From Mesorhizobium alhagi CCNWXJ12-2 (GTDB lineage: Bacteria > Pseudomonadota > Alphaproteobacteria > Rhizobiales > Rhizobiaceae), in contig NZ_AHAM01000181.1 in assembly GCF_000236565.1 (NCBI RefSeq), positions 1 to 47,084 on the forward strand: DNA of 47,084 bases. Reading direction: 5' to 3'. Positions 24,132 through 31,575 of the stretch are shown in pieces. The position numbers and the translations under genes were made by a program. Each line of letters starts with the position of its first letter. Within the stretch, counting starts at the first letter, position 1. The notes under the pieces are model-generated. The model searched no databases, was not told where the DNA came from, and saw only the letters and a program-made list of their open reading frames with translations.

Positions 24132-24608
24132 CTATGTTTCGCCGACCAAAATCGGCGGCAGCCTCCGCTCCACCGGTGACGACTGGATGATCGACGTGTT
24201 GGTCATCGCATAGGGGATGATCTGGTCGATAAGCCGCTCCAGATCGGCCACCGATCGGAGGTGGGCGCGAGCGATGAAGCAATCCTCGCCGGTTATCCTG
24301 TCGCATTCGGCGATCTCCGGCAGTCCCTGCAGTATCTCGGCGACCTTTTGAAGCTGACCGGGGATCGGCCGGATGCGAAGCCATGCAGCGAGCGGGAGCC
24401 CAAGCGCCGCCGCGTTGATCTTGACTGAATAGCCTTCGATGACGCCGCTCTCCTCCAAGCGCTTCACCCGCTCCGAAACGCTGGGCGCCGAAAGGCCGAC
24501 CGTGCGCGAAAGCTCGGCGGTGCTCGTCCGCGCATCCTTGGCGAGCGCACGCAGGATCTTCGCATCGACCGGGTCGATATCGCCGTTTTCATATCGAAGG
24601 CGTTTCAT
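24132..24608 (-). CDS. Lrp/AsnC-family transcriptional regulator
   Basis: A 158-residue regulator with an N-terminal helix-turn-helix (DAKILRALAKDARTSTAELSRTVGLSAPSVSERVKRLEESGVIEGY) and a C-terminal amino-acid-binding RAM domain ending in TSIIQSSPVERRLPPI. Family members bind amino acids and control their uptake, export or catabolism. It is divergent from the EamA exporter gene (104 bases), the classic layout of an Lrp-type regulator and its target transporter. It most likely regulates the exporter and itself. The effector amino acid is unknown. Confidence 0.94.
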   Translation of the reverse strand: MKRLRYENGDIDPVDAKILRALAKDARTSTAELSRTVGLSAPSVSERVKRLEESGVIEGYSVKINAAALGLPLAAWLRIRPIPGQLQKVAEILQGLPEIAECDRITGEDCFIARAHLRSVADLERLIDQIIPYAMTNTSIIQSSPVERRLPPILVGET

Positions 24609-24653
24609 CGAATTTCACCGTTGATTGGATTTTAACCTCGAACAACAGCCTAT

Positions 24654-24671
24654 TCTTCCGCATATAGAAGA
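24654..24671. promoter_or_regulatory. Dyad between the Lrp and EamA genes, candidate Lrp site
   Basis: TCTTC-N8-GAAGA stands in the 104-base divergent region, 42 bases before the EamA start, just upstream of its probable -10 box TATAAT (24686-24691). Lrp-type regulators often bind A/T-centred dyads of this length; its centre is GCATAT. Confidence 0.35.
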
Positions 24672-24685
24672 CCACATTTGCCTTG

Positions 24686-24691
24686 TATAAT
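24686..24691 (+). promoter_or_regulatory. Consensus -10 box of the EamA exporter gene
   Basis: TATAAT matches the consensus exactly, 21 bases before ATG 24713. No good -35 box is seen at the right distance, as expected for a promoter that needs an activator. Confidence 0.5.
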
Positions 24692-24712
24692 AGCGGCATA
24701 CGGAGCCGCCAC

Positions 24713-25648
24713 ATGTCAACGTCCAGTCCAGCCCTCGACAGGGCAGCGCAAATTGTGCCGCCGCACGCCTGGTTCGGCGTCAGCGCCATATTCCACTATC
24801 TCGGCCCGTCCTTCGCCGTGCTTCTGTTTCCCGCCATCGGCGTGCTCGGCGTCGCGTGGATGCGGATCGCGTCCGCCGCCTTGATCTTCGCGCCTTTCAC
24901 AAATCCCTGGCTGACGATCGCCAAGGCGGACGCCAGAACCCGCCTGCTGCTGGTCGGCCTAGGGGCCTGCCTCGCAATCATGAACGTCGCCTTCTACCTC
25001 GCGCTCGAGCGACTGCCGATGAGCCTGGTCGCCGCCATGGAGTTTGTCGGCACGATCGCCGTCGCGCTCTACGGCCTCCGGACCGGGCGCAATCTTGCCG
25101 CGCTGGCGCTCGCCGTTGCGGGCGTCTTCGTCCTGATCGACGTGAGATGGTCCGCCGACCTGATCGGGCTTGGCTGGGCGGCGCTCAACGGCGCGCTGTT
25201 CGTCGCCTATATCGTACTTGGCCACAAGGCGGCCGAGGGCGGTGCCAGCGGCGGCGTCGAGCGCCTGGGAGCGGCCATGGCGATCGCCTTCGTCTTTGTC
25301 ATGCCCATCGGCCTGCTGGAGGCGGTCAAGGCATTCGGTTCGGTCAATCTCGTTCTGGCCGGCATAGGCGTCGGCCTGTGCTCCTCGGTCATTCCCTACA
25401 TTTCCGACCAGCTCGCAATGTCGCGGCTGCCGCGCGCCAGCTTCGCGCTGATGCTGGCGCTTCTGCCGGCCACCGCCGCGATCATTGCAGCCCTCGTGCT
25501 CGCGCAGATCCCGACCGGCCGTGATATTCTCGGCATCGCTCTGGTGATGCTGGGCGTCGCTGCGCACAAGCCTGCACCGTCCGTGACAGGGTCGGCATCG
25601 CCGCCGGCTGTCTGTCCTGGCCCACGGGAACAGATCGAACTGCCCTGA
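24713..25648 (+). CDS. EamA/RhtA-type exporter (drug/metabolite family)
   Basis: A 311-residue inner-membrane protein with about ten helices in two EamA repeats. Segments such as LGVAWMRIASAALIFAPF, AFYLALERLPMSLVAAMEFVGTIAVAL and SSVIPYISDQLAMSRLPRASFALMLALLPATAAIIA match RhtA, the threonine/homoserine exporter. The likely job is amino-acid efflux; the substrate is inferred. GGAG lies eight bases before ATG 24713. The last 25 residues are a loose Pro/Ser-rich tail. It is regulated, I infer, by the divergent Lrp protein. Confidence 0.9.
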   Translation: MSTSSPALDRAAQIVPPHAWFGVSAIFHYLGPSFAVLLFPAIGVLGVAWMRIASAALIFAPFTNPWLTIAKADARTRLLLVGLGACLAIMNVAFYLALERLPMSLVAAMEFVGTIAVALYGLRTGRNLAALALAVAGVFVLIDVRWSADLIGLGWAALNGALFVAYIVLGHKAAEGGASGGVERLGAAMAIAFVFVMPIGLLEAVKAFGSVNLVLAGIGVGLCSSVIPYISDQLAMSRLPRASFALMLALLPATAAIIAALVLAQIPTGRDILGIALVMLGVAAHKPAPSVTGSASPPAVCPGPREQIELP

Positions 25649-25675
25649 TTTTCGCATCGCCTCAATGCGGAGCCT

Positions 25676-26440
25676 ATGTTATCCGGCAAGCCGATGCCTG
25701 ATGACGCAACTCCCCATGCGCCGACCATCGCCAGCCGCCGCCACTGGTATCTGCGCGGCGTCCGAGCGGCGGTATCTATTCCCGGGCTGATCCTTGCCAG
25801 CGCCTTTGTCGGCTTCGCCGGCCTCGCCAAGGAGGCCGGACTGACGCTGGCCGAGACAGTGTTCATGACCGGTGTGGTATGGGCCTTGCCCGGAAAGGTC
25901 GTGCTGATCGGCGCGATCCTGTCGGGCGCTTCGCTGCCGGCCGCCGCCTTCGCGGTCGCGCTCTCTTCGGTCCGGCTGATGCCGATGGTGGTGGCGCTGG
26001 TGCCTGAACTTAAAGCCGGGCGCACGCCGAAATGGGTGCTCTACGTGCTTTCCCATTTTGTCGCCGTCACCTCATGGGTGATCGCCATGGAACGCATCGG
26101 TGGCATACCGCGCGACATGCGAACCTCCTGGTATGCCGGCATCGGTTCGACGCTGGTGCTGGCCAACATGGCCGTCGTTGCTATCGTCTTCCTCGTCGCC
26201 GACAGGCTGCCGCCGGCGGTTTCGGCGGCGTTGTTCCTTCTGACGCCGATGTATTTCCTGACCTCGCTCTGGGGCTCGGCGCGCGAGCGGGCAGGGCATG
26301 TCGCGATGGTTCTCGGATTGGGCCTGGGGCCGCTTTTCCATATGTTTGCGCCGCAATACGATCTGCTCGCGGCGGGCCTGATCGGCGGCTTTGCCGCTTA
26401 CGCTTTCCATCGGCTGTCGCGGCGGAGGCACGCCCCATGA
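25676..26440 (+). CDS. AzlC-family branched-chain amino acid exporter subunit
   Basis: A 254-residue inner-membrane protein of the AzlC family, the large subunit of a branched-chain amino-acid exporter. Family marks are the opening GVRAAVSIPGLILASAFVGFAGLAKEAG, then WALPGKVVLIGAILSGASLPAAAFAVALSSVRLMPM. Its stop overlaps the AzlD gene as ATGA. ATG 25676 has GCGGAG upstream; ATG 25694 is in frame. It follows the EamA gene by 27 bases, so the three transport genes may be one transcript. Confidence 0.93.
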   Translation: MLSGKPMPDDATPHAPTIASRRHWYLRGVRAAVSIPGLILASAFVGFAGLAKEAGLTLAETVFMTGVVWALPGKVVLIGAILSGASLPAAAFAVALSSVRLMPMVVALVPELKAGRTPKWVLYVLSHFVAVTSWVIAMERIGGIPRDMRTSWYAGIGSTLVLANMAVVAIVFLVADRLPPAVSAALFLLTPMYFLTSLWGSARERAGHVAMVLGLGLGPLFHMFAPQYDLLAAGLIGGFAAYAFHRLSRRRHAP

Positions 26441-26787
26441 CGTTCACATCGATTGACGCATGGTGGTGGCCGTTCCTGTTTATCCTCGTCGCGGGCTGGC
26501 TCGCTACGGACGCCTGGCGCTTTCTCGGCGTCTATTTCGGCGGACGTATTTCCGAGGATTCGGATCTGCTGGTGCTGGTCCGGGCCGTGGCGACGGCGCT
26601 GGTCGCAGCCGTTATCGGTAACCTCATCATCTTTCCCAGCGGCGCTCTGGGGGCGACGCCACTCGGCTTGCGCATAGGTGCGGCGGCTCTCGGTTTCGCC
26701 GCCTACTTTTTCCTGGGCAAGCGGGTTCTGGTCGGCATCATCGTTGCCGAGGCGGTCCTTGCCGCGGGCTTATTCTACTATGGCTAG
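26437..26787 (+). CDS. AzlD-family branched-chain amino acid exporter subunit
   Basis: A 116-residue membrane protein with four helices, the small partner of AzlC. It opens with a Trp-rich segment (DAWWWPFLFILVAGWLATDAWRFLGV), as AzlD proteins do. AzlC and AzlD (YgaZ/YgaH in E. coli) export valine and related amino acids. The ATGA overlap ensures equal synthesis of both subunits. Confidence 0.93.
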   Translation: MTFTSIDAWWWPFLFILVAGWLATDAWRFLGVYFGGRISEDSDLLVLVRAVATALVAAVIGNLIIFPSGALGATPLGLRIGAAALGFAAYFFLGKRVLVGIIVAEAVLAAGLFYYG

Positions 26788-26802
26788 TTTGAGATAAAGC
26801 GG

Positions 26803-27225
26803 ATGACCGGCATCGACGACCTGCAACAGCTTCTAGCCGGCATGGCACCGGAACTGCACGACGGCGAGTTCGTCTTCTGCACGCTCCCCAACATGGAACT
26901 CGCAGACCTGGCGCGTCTCGATCCGCTTGGCATGTTTCGCGAGATGGAAGGCCTGACGCTGATCCTTCGCCGCGAGGCCGCCGAGCAGGAGGGGCTAGCC
27001 GGCGCCGCACCTATGCGCATGATCACGCTGACCGTGCATTCGAGCCTGGAGGCGGTTGGCCTGACCGCGGCGTTCTCGGCCAGGCTGGCTCGTGAAGGCA
27101 TTGGGGCCAATGTCGTCGCAGCATTCCACCACGACCACATTTTCGTGCCTGCAGCCGACGCCGATAGAGCCCTCGCGGCGCTCAAGGCCCTGCAGAGGGA
27201 AAGCGCGGAAACCCCTCGCGAATAA
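26803..27225 (+). CDS. ACT-domain protein (DUF2241-type)
   Basis: A 140-residue small cytoplasmic protein. The N-terminal half reads ELHDGEFVFCTLPNMELADL and the C-terminal half carries an ACT-like fold: MITLTVHSSLEAVGLTAAFSARLAREGIGANVVAAFHHDHIFVPAADADRALAAL. ACT domains usually bind amino acids. Placed 15 bases after AzlD, it could sense the exported amino acids; that is inference. It converges on the HIT gene with nine bases between. Confidence 0.88.
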   Translation: MTGIDDLQQLLAGMAPELHDGEFVFCTLPNMELADLARLDPLGMFREMEGLTLILRREAAEQEGLAGAAPMRMITLTVHSSLEAVGLTAAFSARLAREGIGANVVAAFHHDHIFVPAADADRALAALKALQRESAETPRE

Positions 27226-27234
27226 CTGTTTTCC

Positions 27235-27663
27235 TTACGTGGCGCTAAGCGCCGCGCGGATCTTTTCCGCATTCGCCGCCAGCACTTCCGGCTTCTCCAT
27301 CGGTCCGCCAGGCTGTCCCAGCATTACGCCCTCGAAGCGTGGAATGATGTGGACATGCAGGTGGAACACTACCTGTCCGCCGGCCGGCTCGTTGAATTGC
27401 TGCACCGTCACGCCGTCAGCCGAAAACGCCTTCATCAAGGCGCGCGCCAGCTTCTGCGTCGTGCGCATAACGGCTGCCAGCCTGTCCGGATCGACGTCTA
27501 GAATATTGCGCGCCGGCTTTTTCGGGAGCACGAGGCAGTGGCCGTCGCCGCGCGGCATGATGTCCATCATCGCGAATGTATCGGCGTCCTCGTAAAGCTT
27601 GTGCGCCGGGAGTTCGCCGCGCAGGATCTTTGCGAAGATGTTGTTGTCGTCATAAGTCGCCAT
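27235..27663 (-). CDS. HIT-family (histidine triad) nucleotide-binding protein
   Basis: A 142-residue HIT hydrolase. The triad is His101-x-His103-x-His105 in FHLHVHIIPRF, with the nucleotide-binding GDGHCLVLPKKPARNIL earlier. HIT proteins split nucleoside phosphoramidates and AMP esters such as lysyl-AMP. Its frame begins with MATYDDNNIFAKILRGELP, typical of the Hint group. It is the last gene in a minus-strand run (RidA, GDPD, FemAB-like, HIT) with gaps of 7, 37 and 61 bases. Confidence 0.95.
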   Translation of the reverse strand: MATYDDNNIFAKILRGELPAHKLYEDADTFAMMDIMPRGDGHCLVLPKKPARNILDVDPDRLAAVMRTTQKLARALMKAFSADGVTVQQFNEPAGGQVVFHLHVHIIPRFEGVMLGQPGGPMEKPEVLAANAEKIRAALSAT

Positions 27664-27724
27664 TCGTGCCTCTCGGTCTGTCGGTTCCGGCCATATTTGC
27701 CGCTGGCCGGAATTGATTCAATGG

Positions 27725-28948
27725 TCAAACATTGAGATCCGGCGACTTGCGGAAAGGGCCGTGCTCCTCGAGATATTCGCTCATCCGCGCCACTTCGGCC
27801 CGTTCGCGCTCGAGATAATCGTCGATCGCCCGCCGGAGGCCGGTGTGGGCGATGTAGTGCGCCGAATGCGTCGTCACCGGCCGGTAGCCGCGCGCCAGCT
27901 TGTGCTCGCCCTGCGCTCCGGCCTCCACCACCCGCAGACCCTTCTGGATCGCGAAGTCGATGGCCTGGTGGTAACAGACTTCGAAATGCAGGAAGGGATG
28001 ATCCTCGATGCAGCCCCAGTTGCGGCCGTAGAGTGTATCCGATCCGATGAAGTTGATTGCGCCGGCGATATAGCGTCCGCCGCGCTTGGCCATCACCAGC
28101 AGGACGTCGTCGCGCATTCGTTCCCCGACCAGCGAGAAAAATGTGCGGTTGAGGTACGGCCGGCCCCATTTGCGGCTGCCCGTGTCCATATAGAAGGCGA
28201 AGAAGTCGTCCCAGACCGCCTCGGTCAGGTCGTTGCCGGTCAGCCAGTCTATCGATATGCCGCTGGTGAGCGCCTCGCGGCGTTCCTTCTTCAGCGCCTT
28301 GCGTTTCCGCGAGGCGAGCGTGGCGAGAAAATTGTCGTAGCTCGAATAGCCCTCGTTGAAGAAATGGAACTGCTGGTCGGTCCGCGCCAGGAATCCGGCA
28401 TTTTCCAGCGCTGTCATATCGGCCGCCTCGGCGAAGGTGACATGCGCGGAGGAAACCCCAAGGCGATCTGTCACCAGCTTCAGGCCGGCGGCCAGCGCGG
28501 CCTTGACCGCGGCTCCGTTCGCGCCGCGCCTGACCAGCAGGCGAGGGCCGGTTGCCGGGGTGAATGGCACCGACGCCTGCAATTTGGGATAGTAGCGCCC
28601 GCCGGCGCGCTCGAAGGCGTCGGCCCAGCCATGGTCGAACACATATTCGCCCTGGCTGTGCGACTTCGCATAGCAGGGCAGGGCGCCGAGAACCGTGCCG
28701 TCCGGAGCTTCGAGCCGCAGGTGGTGCCCCTGCCAGCCGGAGCGACGCGCGGCGCAGCCGGATTCTTCCAGGATGCTCAGAAAATCATACGAAACGAACG
28801 GGTTGTATGCGGTTCCGGTACAATCGCGCGAGGCGCCGGCAAAGCCGTCCCATTCCTCGCGCGTGAAAGCGTCGATGCTGGCCGCTATGCGGATCGCATA
28901 TTCGCCATCCGCAGCTTTCATTCCGGCTTCGTCTTCGCTGGTGGTCAT
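27725..28948 (-). CDS. FemAB-like GNAT protein (DUF482)
   Basis: A 407-residue protein of the DUF482/FemAB-like acyltransferase family. Visible marks include EWDGFAGASRDCTGTAYNPFVSYDFLSILEESG near the N-terminus and VFDHGWADAFERAGGRYYPKLQASVPFTPATGPRLL in the middle, then GRNWGCIEDHPFLHFEVCYHQAIDFAIQKGLRVVEAGAQGEHKLARGY, which reads like the acceptor region. Related FemABX proteins add amino acids to peptidoglycan bridges; this subfamily's reaction is not known. It has no signal peptide. Confidence 0.88.
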   Translation of the reverse strand: MTTSEDEAGMKAADGEYAIRIAASIDAFTREEWDGFAGASRDCTGTAYNPFVSYDFLSILEESGCAARRSGWQGHHLRLEAPDGTVLGALPCYAKSHSQGEYVFDHGWADAFERAGGRYYPKLQASVPFTPATGPRLLVRRGANGAAVKAALAAGLKLVTDRLGVSSAHVTFAEAADMTALENAGFLARTDQQFHFFNEGYSSYDNFLATLASRKRKALKKERREALTSGISIDWLTGNDLTEAVWDDFFAFYMDTGSRKWGRPYLNRTFFSLVGERMRDDVLLVMAKRGGRYIAGAINFIGSDTLYGRNWGCIEDHPFLHFEVCYHQAIDFAIQKGLRVVEAGAQGEHKLARGYRPVTTHSAHYIAHTGLRRAIDDYLERERAEVARMSEYLEEHGPFRKSPDLNV

Positions 28949-28985
28949 CCGCCCTTATCTACGATCGAAATGTGGCTGCGCAAGG

Positions 28986-29714
28986 TTATGCGGCCAGCAC
29001 GGCCTGAGGCATGAAGCCTTCGAACGTCATCTGGTCGGCATGCGCGAATGTCCGTTCCACCGCCGGTTCGTCGCGAACCGTCCATGTGATGACGGGCATG
29101 CCGAGCCTCTCCCGCACGAAGCCGGCGAAACGGTTGGGCAAGCAGTCGACGGCGTAGGAAACGAAGGAGATGCCGTGCGCCAGCATGGAGAAATGCGCCT
29201 CCAACTCGTGATCGACCTCACCCCAGGCGGTCAGTCCAGTCGGGATGTCCTGGGCGTGCGCGGCAAACTGCCGGATCAGCCAGTGGTCGAATGACATGAT
29301 CGCGGTCTTGCCGCCATAATCGTGAAGCAGCGCGCAGACCCGCTCGACCAGGCCGGCATCCCTGCCGGGAACGCCCTTGAGTTCGACGACCAGCGGCACG
29401 CGCCCATGCACCAGATCGAGCATCTCCTTCAGCGAAGGCGGATGGTCGCCGGTGCCGCCGACGCGTAGCGCCGCCATCTCGCGCGCCGTCCTTTGCCAGA
29501 CATGGCCGTCGGTTCCCGTCAGCCGGAACAGGCCCTCATCGTGGAAAATGACCGGCACACCGTCGCTGGTCAGGCGCACGTCGCACTCGATGGCATAACC
29601 TCTCGCCGCCGCCGCCTCGAAGGCAGGAAGCGTGTTTTCCCAGACCAGATTGTTGCAATCGTGCAGGCCGCGATGAGCGATCGGCTGCGCGGTCAGCCAA
29701 GACAGATTTTTCAT
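28986..29714 (-). CDS. Glycerophosphodiester phosphodiesterase family protein
   Basis: A 242-residue TIM-barrel enzyme that hydrolyses glycerophosphodiesters to glycerol-3-phosphate and an alcohol. The catalytic region is IAHRGLHD, ENTLPAFEAAAARGYAIECDVRLTSDGVPVIFHDE, with the His and Glu ligands present. There is no signal peptide, so it acts in the cytoplasm (UgpQ-like). ATG 29714 has GAGG six bases upstream; a TTG at 29729 would run into the end of ridA. It starts eight bases after the ridA stop codon ends. Confidence 0.92.
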   Translation of the reverse strand: MKNLSWLTAQPIAHRGLHDCNNLVWENTLPAFEAAAARGYAIECDVRLTSDGVPVIFHDEGLFRLTGTDGHVWQRTAREMAALRVGGTGDHPPSLKEMLDLVHGRVPLVVELKGVPGRDAGLVERVCALLHDYGGKTAIMSFDHWLIRQFAAHAQDIPTGLTAWGEVDHELEAHFSMLAHGISFVSYAVDCLPNRFAGFVRERLGMPVITWTVRDEPAVERTFAHADQMTFEGFMPQAVLAA

Positions 29715-29721
29715 GCTCGCC

Positions 29722-30186
29722 TCACGCAACTTCGATCACAGCTTCAATCTCGACAGCCGCATTGAGCGGCAGCGAGGCGGTTCCCACCGCGGAACGCGCA
29801 TGCTTTCCCGGCTCGCCCAGCACCGCGACCAGGAAGTCGGACGCGCCGTTGGCGACAAGATGCTGCTCGGTAAAATCGGGCGCAGAGGCGACGAAGACGG
29901 TGATCTTCACCAGCCGCCTGATCTTCTCCAGGTCGCCGATCGCGGCCTTCGCCTGCGCCAATATGTTGATTGCGCAGAGTTTTGCCGCTTCCTTGCCGGC
30001 GGCAGTGTCCACGTCCCGGCCGAGCAGGCCGGTGACCTGCAGCTTGCCCTCCTTGAGCGGCAGCTGCCCCGCGGTGAAGACGAGATTGCCCGTCCGCATG
30101 AAAGGCACGTAGTTGGCGGCGGGCGCCGCAGCCGCCGGCAGTGTGACACCGAGATCGCTCAGCCGCTTTTCGATTGTTTCGCCCAT
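29722..30186 (-). CDS. RidA-family protein (YjgF/YER057c/UK114)
   Basis: A 154-residue protein of the longer RidA branch, with VTLPAAAAPAANYVPFMRTGNLVFTAGQLPLKEGKL at the front and the Arg of the KHARSAVGTASLPLNAAVEIEAVIEV signature at the end. RidA proteins hydrolyse reactive enamine/imine intermediates made by PLP enzymes such as serine dehydratase; this links loosely to sdaA elsewhere in the window. It is the first gene of the minus-strand run and is divergent from eipB with 135 bases between. Confidence 0.93.
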   Translation of the reverse strand: MGETIEKRLSDLGVTLPAAAAPAANYVPFMRTGNLVFTAGQLPLKEGKLQVTGLLGRDVDTAAGKEAAKLCAINILAQAKAAIGDLEKIRRLVKITVFVASAPDFTEQHLVANGASDFLVAVLGEPGKHARSAVGTASLPLNAAVEIEAVIEVA

Positions 30187-30321
30187 TGTCTTTCCCTATG
30201 TCTTGGTATGATGCGGTTGTCTGGTCGAACGTGCTATTTTTGCCTCGCTTCCGCCACGACTTTTTTTAGACTGCACAGCGTGACGCGGCCAAGCCGCCGT
30301 AATGCGGACCGGAGTGATTAC

Positions 30322-31149
30322 ATGCGCGCAATGCGCCTTGCCCTGCTAGCCCTTGTTTCGCCTTCGGCGCTCATTGCCGCGCCGGCTTTTGCCGCCGCGC
30401 CGCTTGTGCCGCATCGCGCGGTCTACGACCTGGTGCTCGACGAAGCCTCTGACCGCTCCGGCATAACCGGTCTATCCGGACGCATGGTCTATGAATTCAA
30501 CGGCTCTGCCTGCGAAGGCTATACAGTCAAGTTCCGCTTCGTCACCCAGATCGACACCAGCGAGAGCTCGCGACTGACCGACCAGCAGACGACGACCTTC
30601 GAGGATGCGGAAGGCAAGACCTTTTCCTTCGTGACCAAATCCTTCACCGACCAGACGCTGGAGCGCGAGCTCAAGGGCACTGCGCGGCGCGAGGCGGACG
30701 GGTTGAAGGTCGACATCGAGAAGCCGGAAAAGAACAGCGTCGAACTGGAGCGCACGCAGTTTCCCACACAGCATCTCGTCGAACTGATCGGCAAGGCCAA
30801 CACCGGCGAGAATTTCTATGAAACCAGCATCTTCGACGGTTCCGAAGACGGTGACGAAGTGATGACCACCACTGTCGTGGTTGGCAAGAAGGAACCGGTC
30901 GAGAAGAGCGATCCGGAAGCCCCGGCGCTAGCCGGCCTCGCCAAGGAAAAGTTCTGGCCGGTCGATATCGCCTATTTCGACGAGTCGACCGAAGGCGGCG
31001 AGGAAGTGCCGGAATACCGCATCAGCTTCAAGCTGCACGAAAACGGCCTGACGCGCGATCTGGTGATGGACTACGGCGACTTCTCCATGACCGGCAAGTT
31101 GGTCAACCTCGCGCTTTTCGATCCAGCCCCTCAAAACTGCAACCAGTAG
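30322..31149 (+). CDS. eipB: Envelope integrity protein EipB (DUF1849)
   Basis: A 275-residue periplasmic protein of the alphaproteobacterial DUF1849 family. It begins with a signal peptide (about 1-26, ending APAFAAAP). The mature fold is the EipB beta-spiral: HRAVYDLVLDE opening, then EFNGSACEGYTV. The two cysteines, Cys64 and Cys273 (PQNCNQ at the end), match the disulfide pair described for Brucella EipB. EipB supports envelope integrity under stress, with genetic links to lipid A and lipoprotein systems. GGAG lies eight bases before ATG 30322. Confidence 0.92.
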   Translation: MRAMRLALLALVSPSALIAAPAFAAAPLVPHRAVYDLVLDEASDRSGITGLSGRMVYEFNGSACEGYTVKFRFVTQIDTSESSRLTDQQTTTFEDAEGKTFSFVTKSFTDQTLERELKGTARREADGLKVDIEKPEKNSVELERTQFPTQHLVELIGKANTGENFYETSIFDGSEDGDEVMTTTVVVGKKEPVEKSDPEAPALAGLAKEKFWPVDIAYFDESTEGGEEVPEYRISFKLHENGLTRDLVMDYGDFSMTGKLVNLALFDPAPQNCNQ

Positions 31150-31161
31150 CGATCTTCCCGC

Positions 31162-31518
31162 GTGGCCGTCTATGTCGACGAAGCGATATGGCGCTTTGCG
31201 GGCCGGCGCTGGTGCCATCTGATGGCCGACGATCTGGCGGAACTCCACGCTTTCGCGGCAAAGCTCGGCCTGCATCGATCATCCTACCAGGGCCCGCCCA
31301 AAACTGCCGCGCCGCACTATGACATCACCGCATTCGAGCGCGACCGGGCGGTGCGGCTCGGCGCAGTCGCTTGCAGCCGCAGCGAGATTGTCGCCGTCTG
31401 CCGCAGGGTGCGCGTAAAGAATGGCAAGGTCTCCGCGGCAGTCCCGGCCCCAAGCGCGTTTCCAGCGGTCATAAACCAATCCCAGAAATTTCTTGAACAT
31501 CGTTCAAATTTGACTTGA
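31162..31518 (+). CDS. DUF4031-family protein
   Basis: A 118-residue soluble protein. It opens AVYVDEAIWRFAGRRWCHLMADDLAELHAFAAKLGL, the hallmark of the DUF4031 family, then HYDITAFERDRAVRLGAVACSR. No function is known. GTG 31162 begins 12 bases after the eipB stop, so they are likely co-transcribed. The last 35 residues are poorly conserved in my memory of the family and end in a Ser/Asn-rich tail. Confidence 0.83.
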   Translation: MAVYVDEAIWRFAGRRWCHLMADDLAELHAFAAKLGLHRSSYQGPPKTAAPHYDITAFERDRAVRLGAVACSRSEIVAVCRRVRVKNGKVSAAVPAPSAFPAVINQSQKFLEHRSNLT

Positions 31519-31575
31519 ACCCGCCTCAATTCCGCGACAGCTTGCATCTGAGCTACTTGTTCGCGGGAGGCAGAT

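Noticed and set aside
27713-29014. A 433-codon open frame opposite the FemAB-like gene
   Set aside because: Shadow of a well-supported gene; no domain.
29713-30321. An N-terminal extension of eipB (about 200 codons)
   Set aside because: It reads through the antisense of ridA; the signal peptide and ribosome site at 30322 set the real start.
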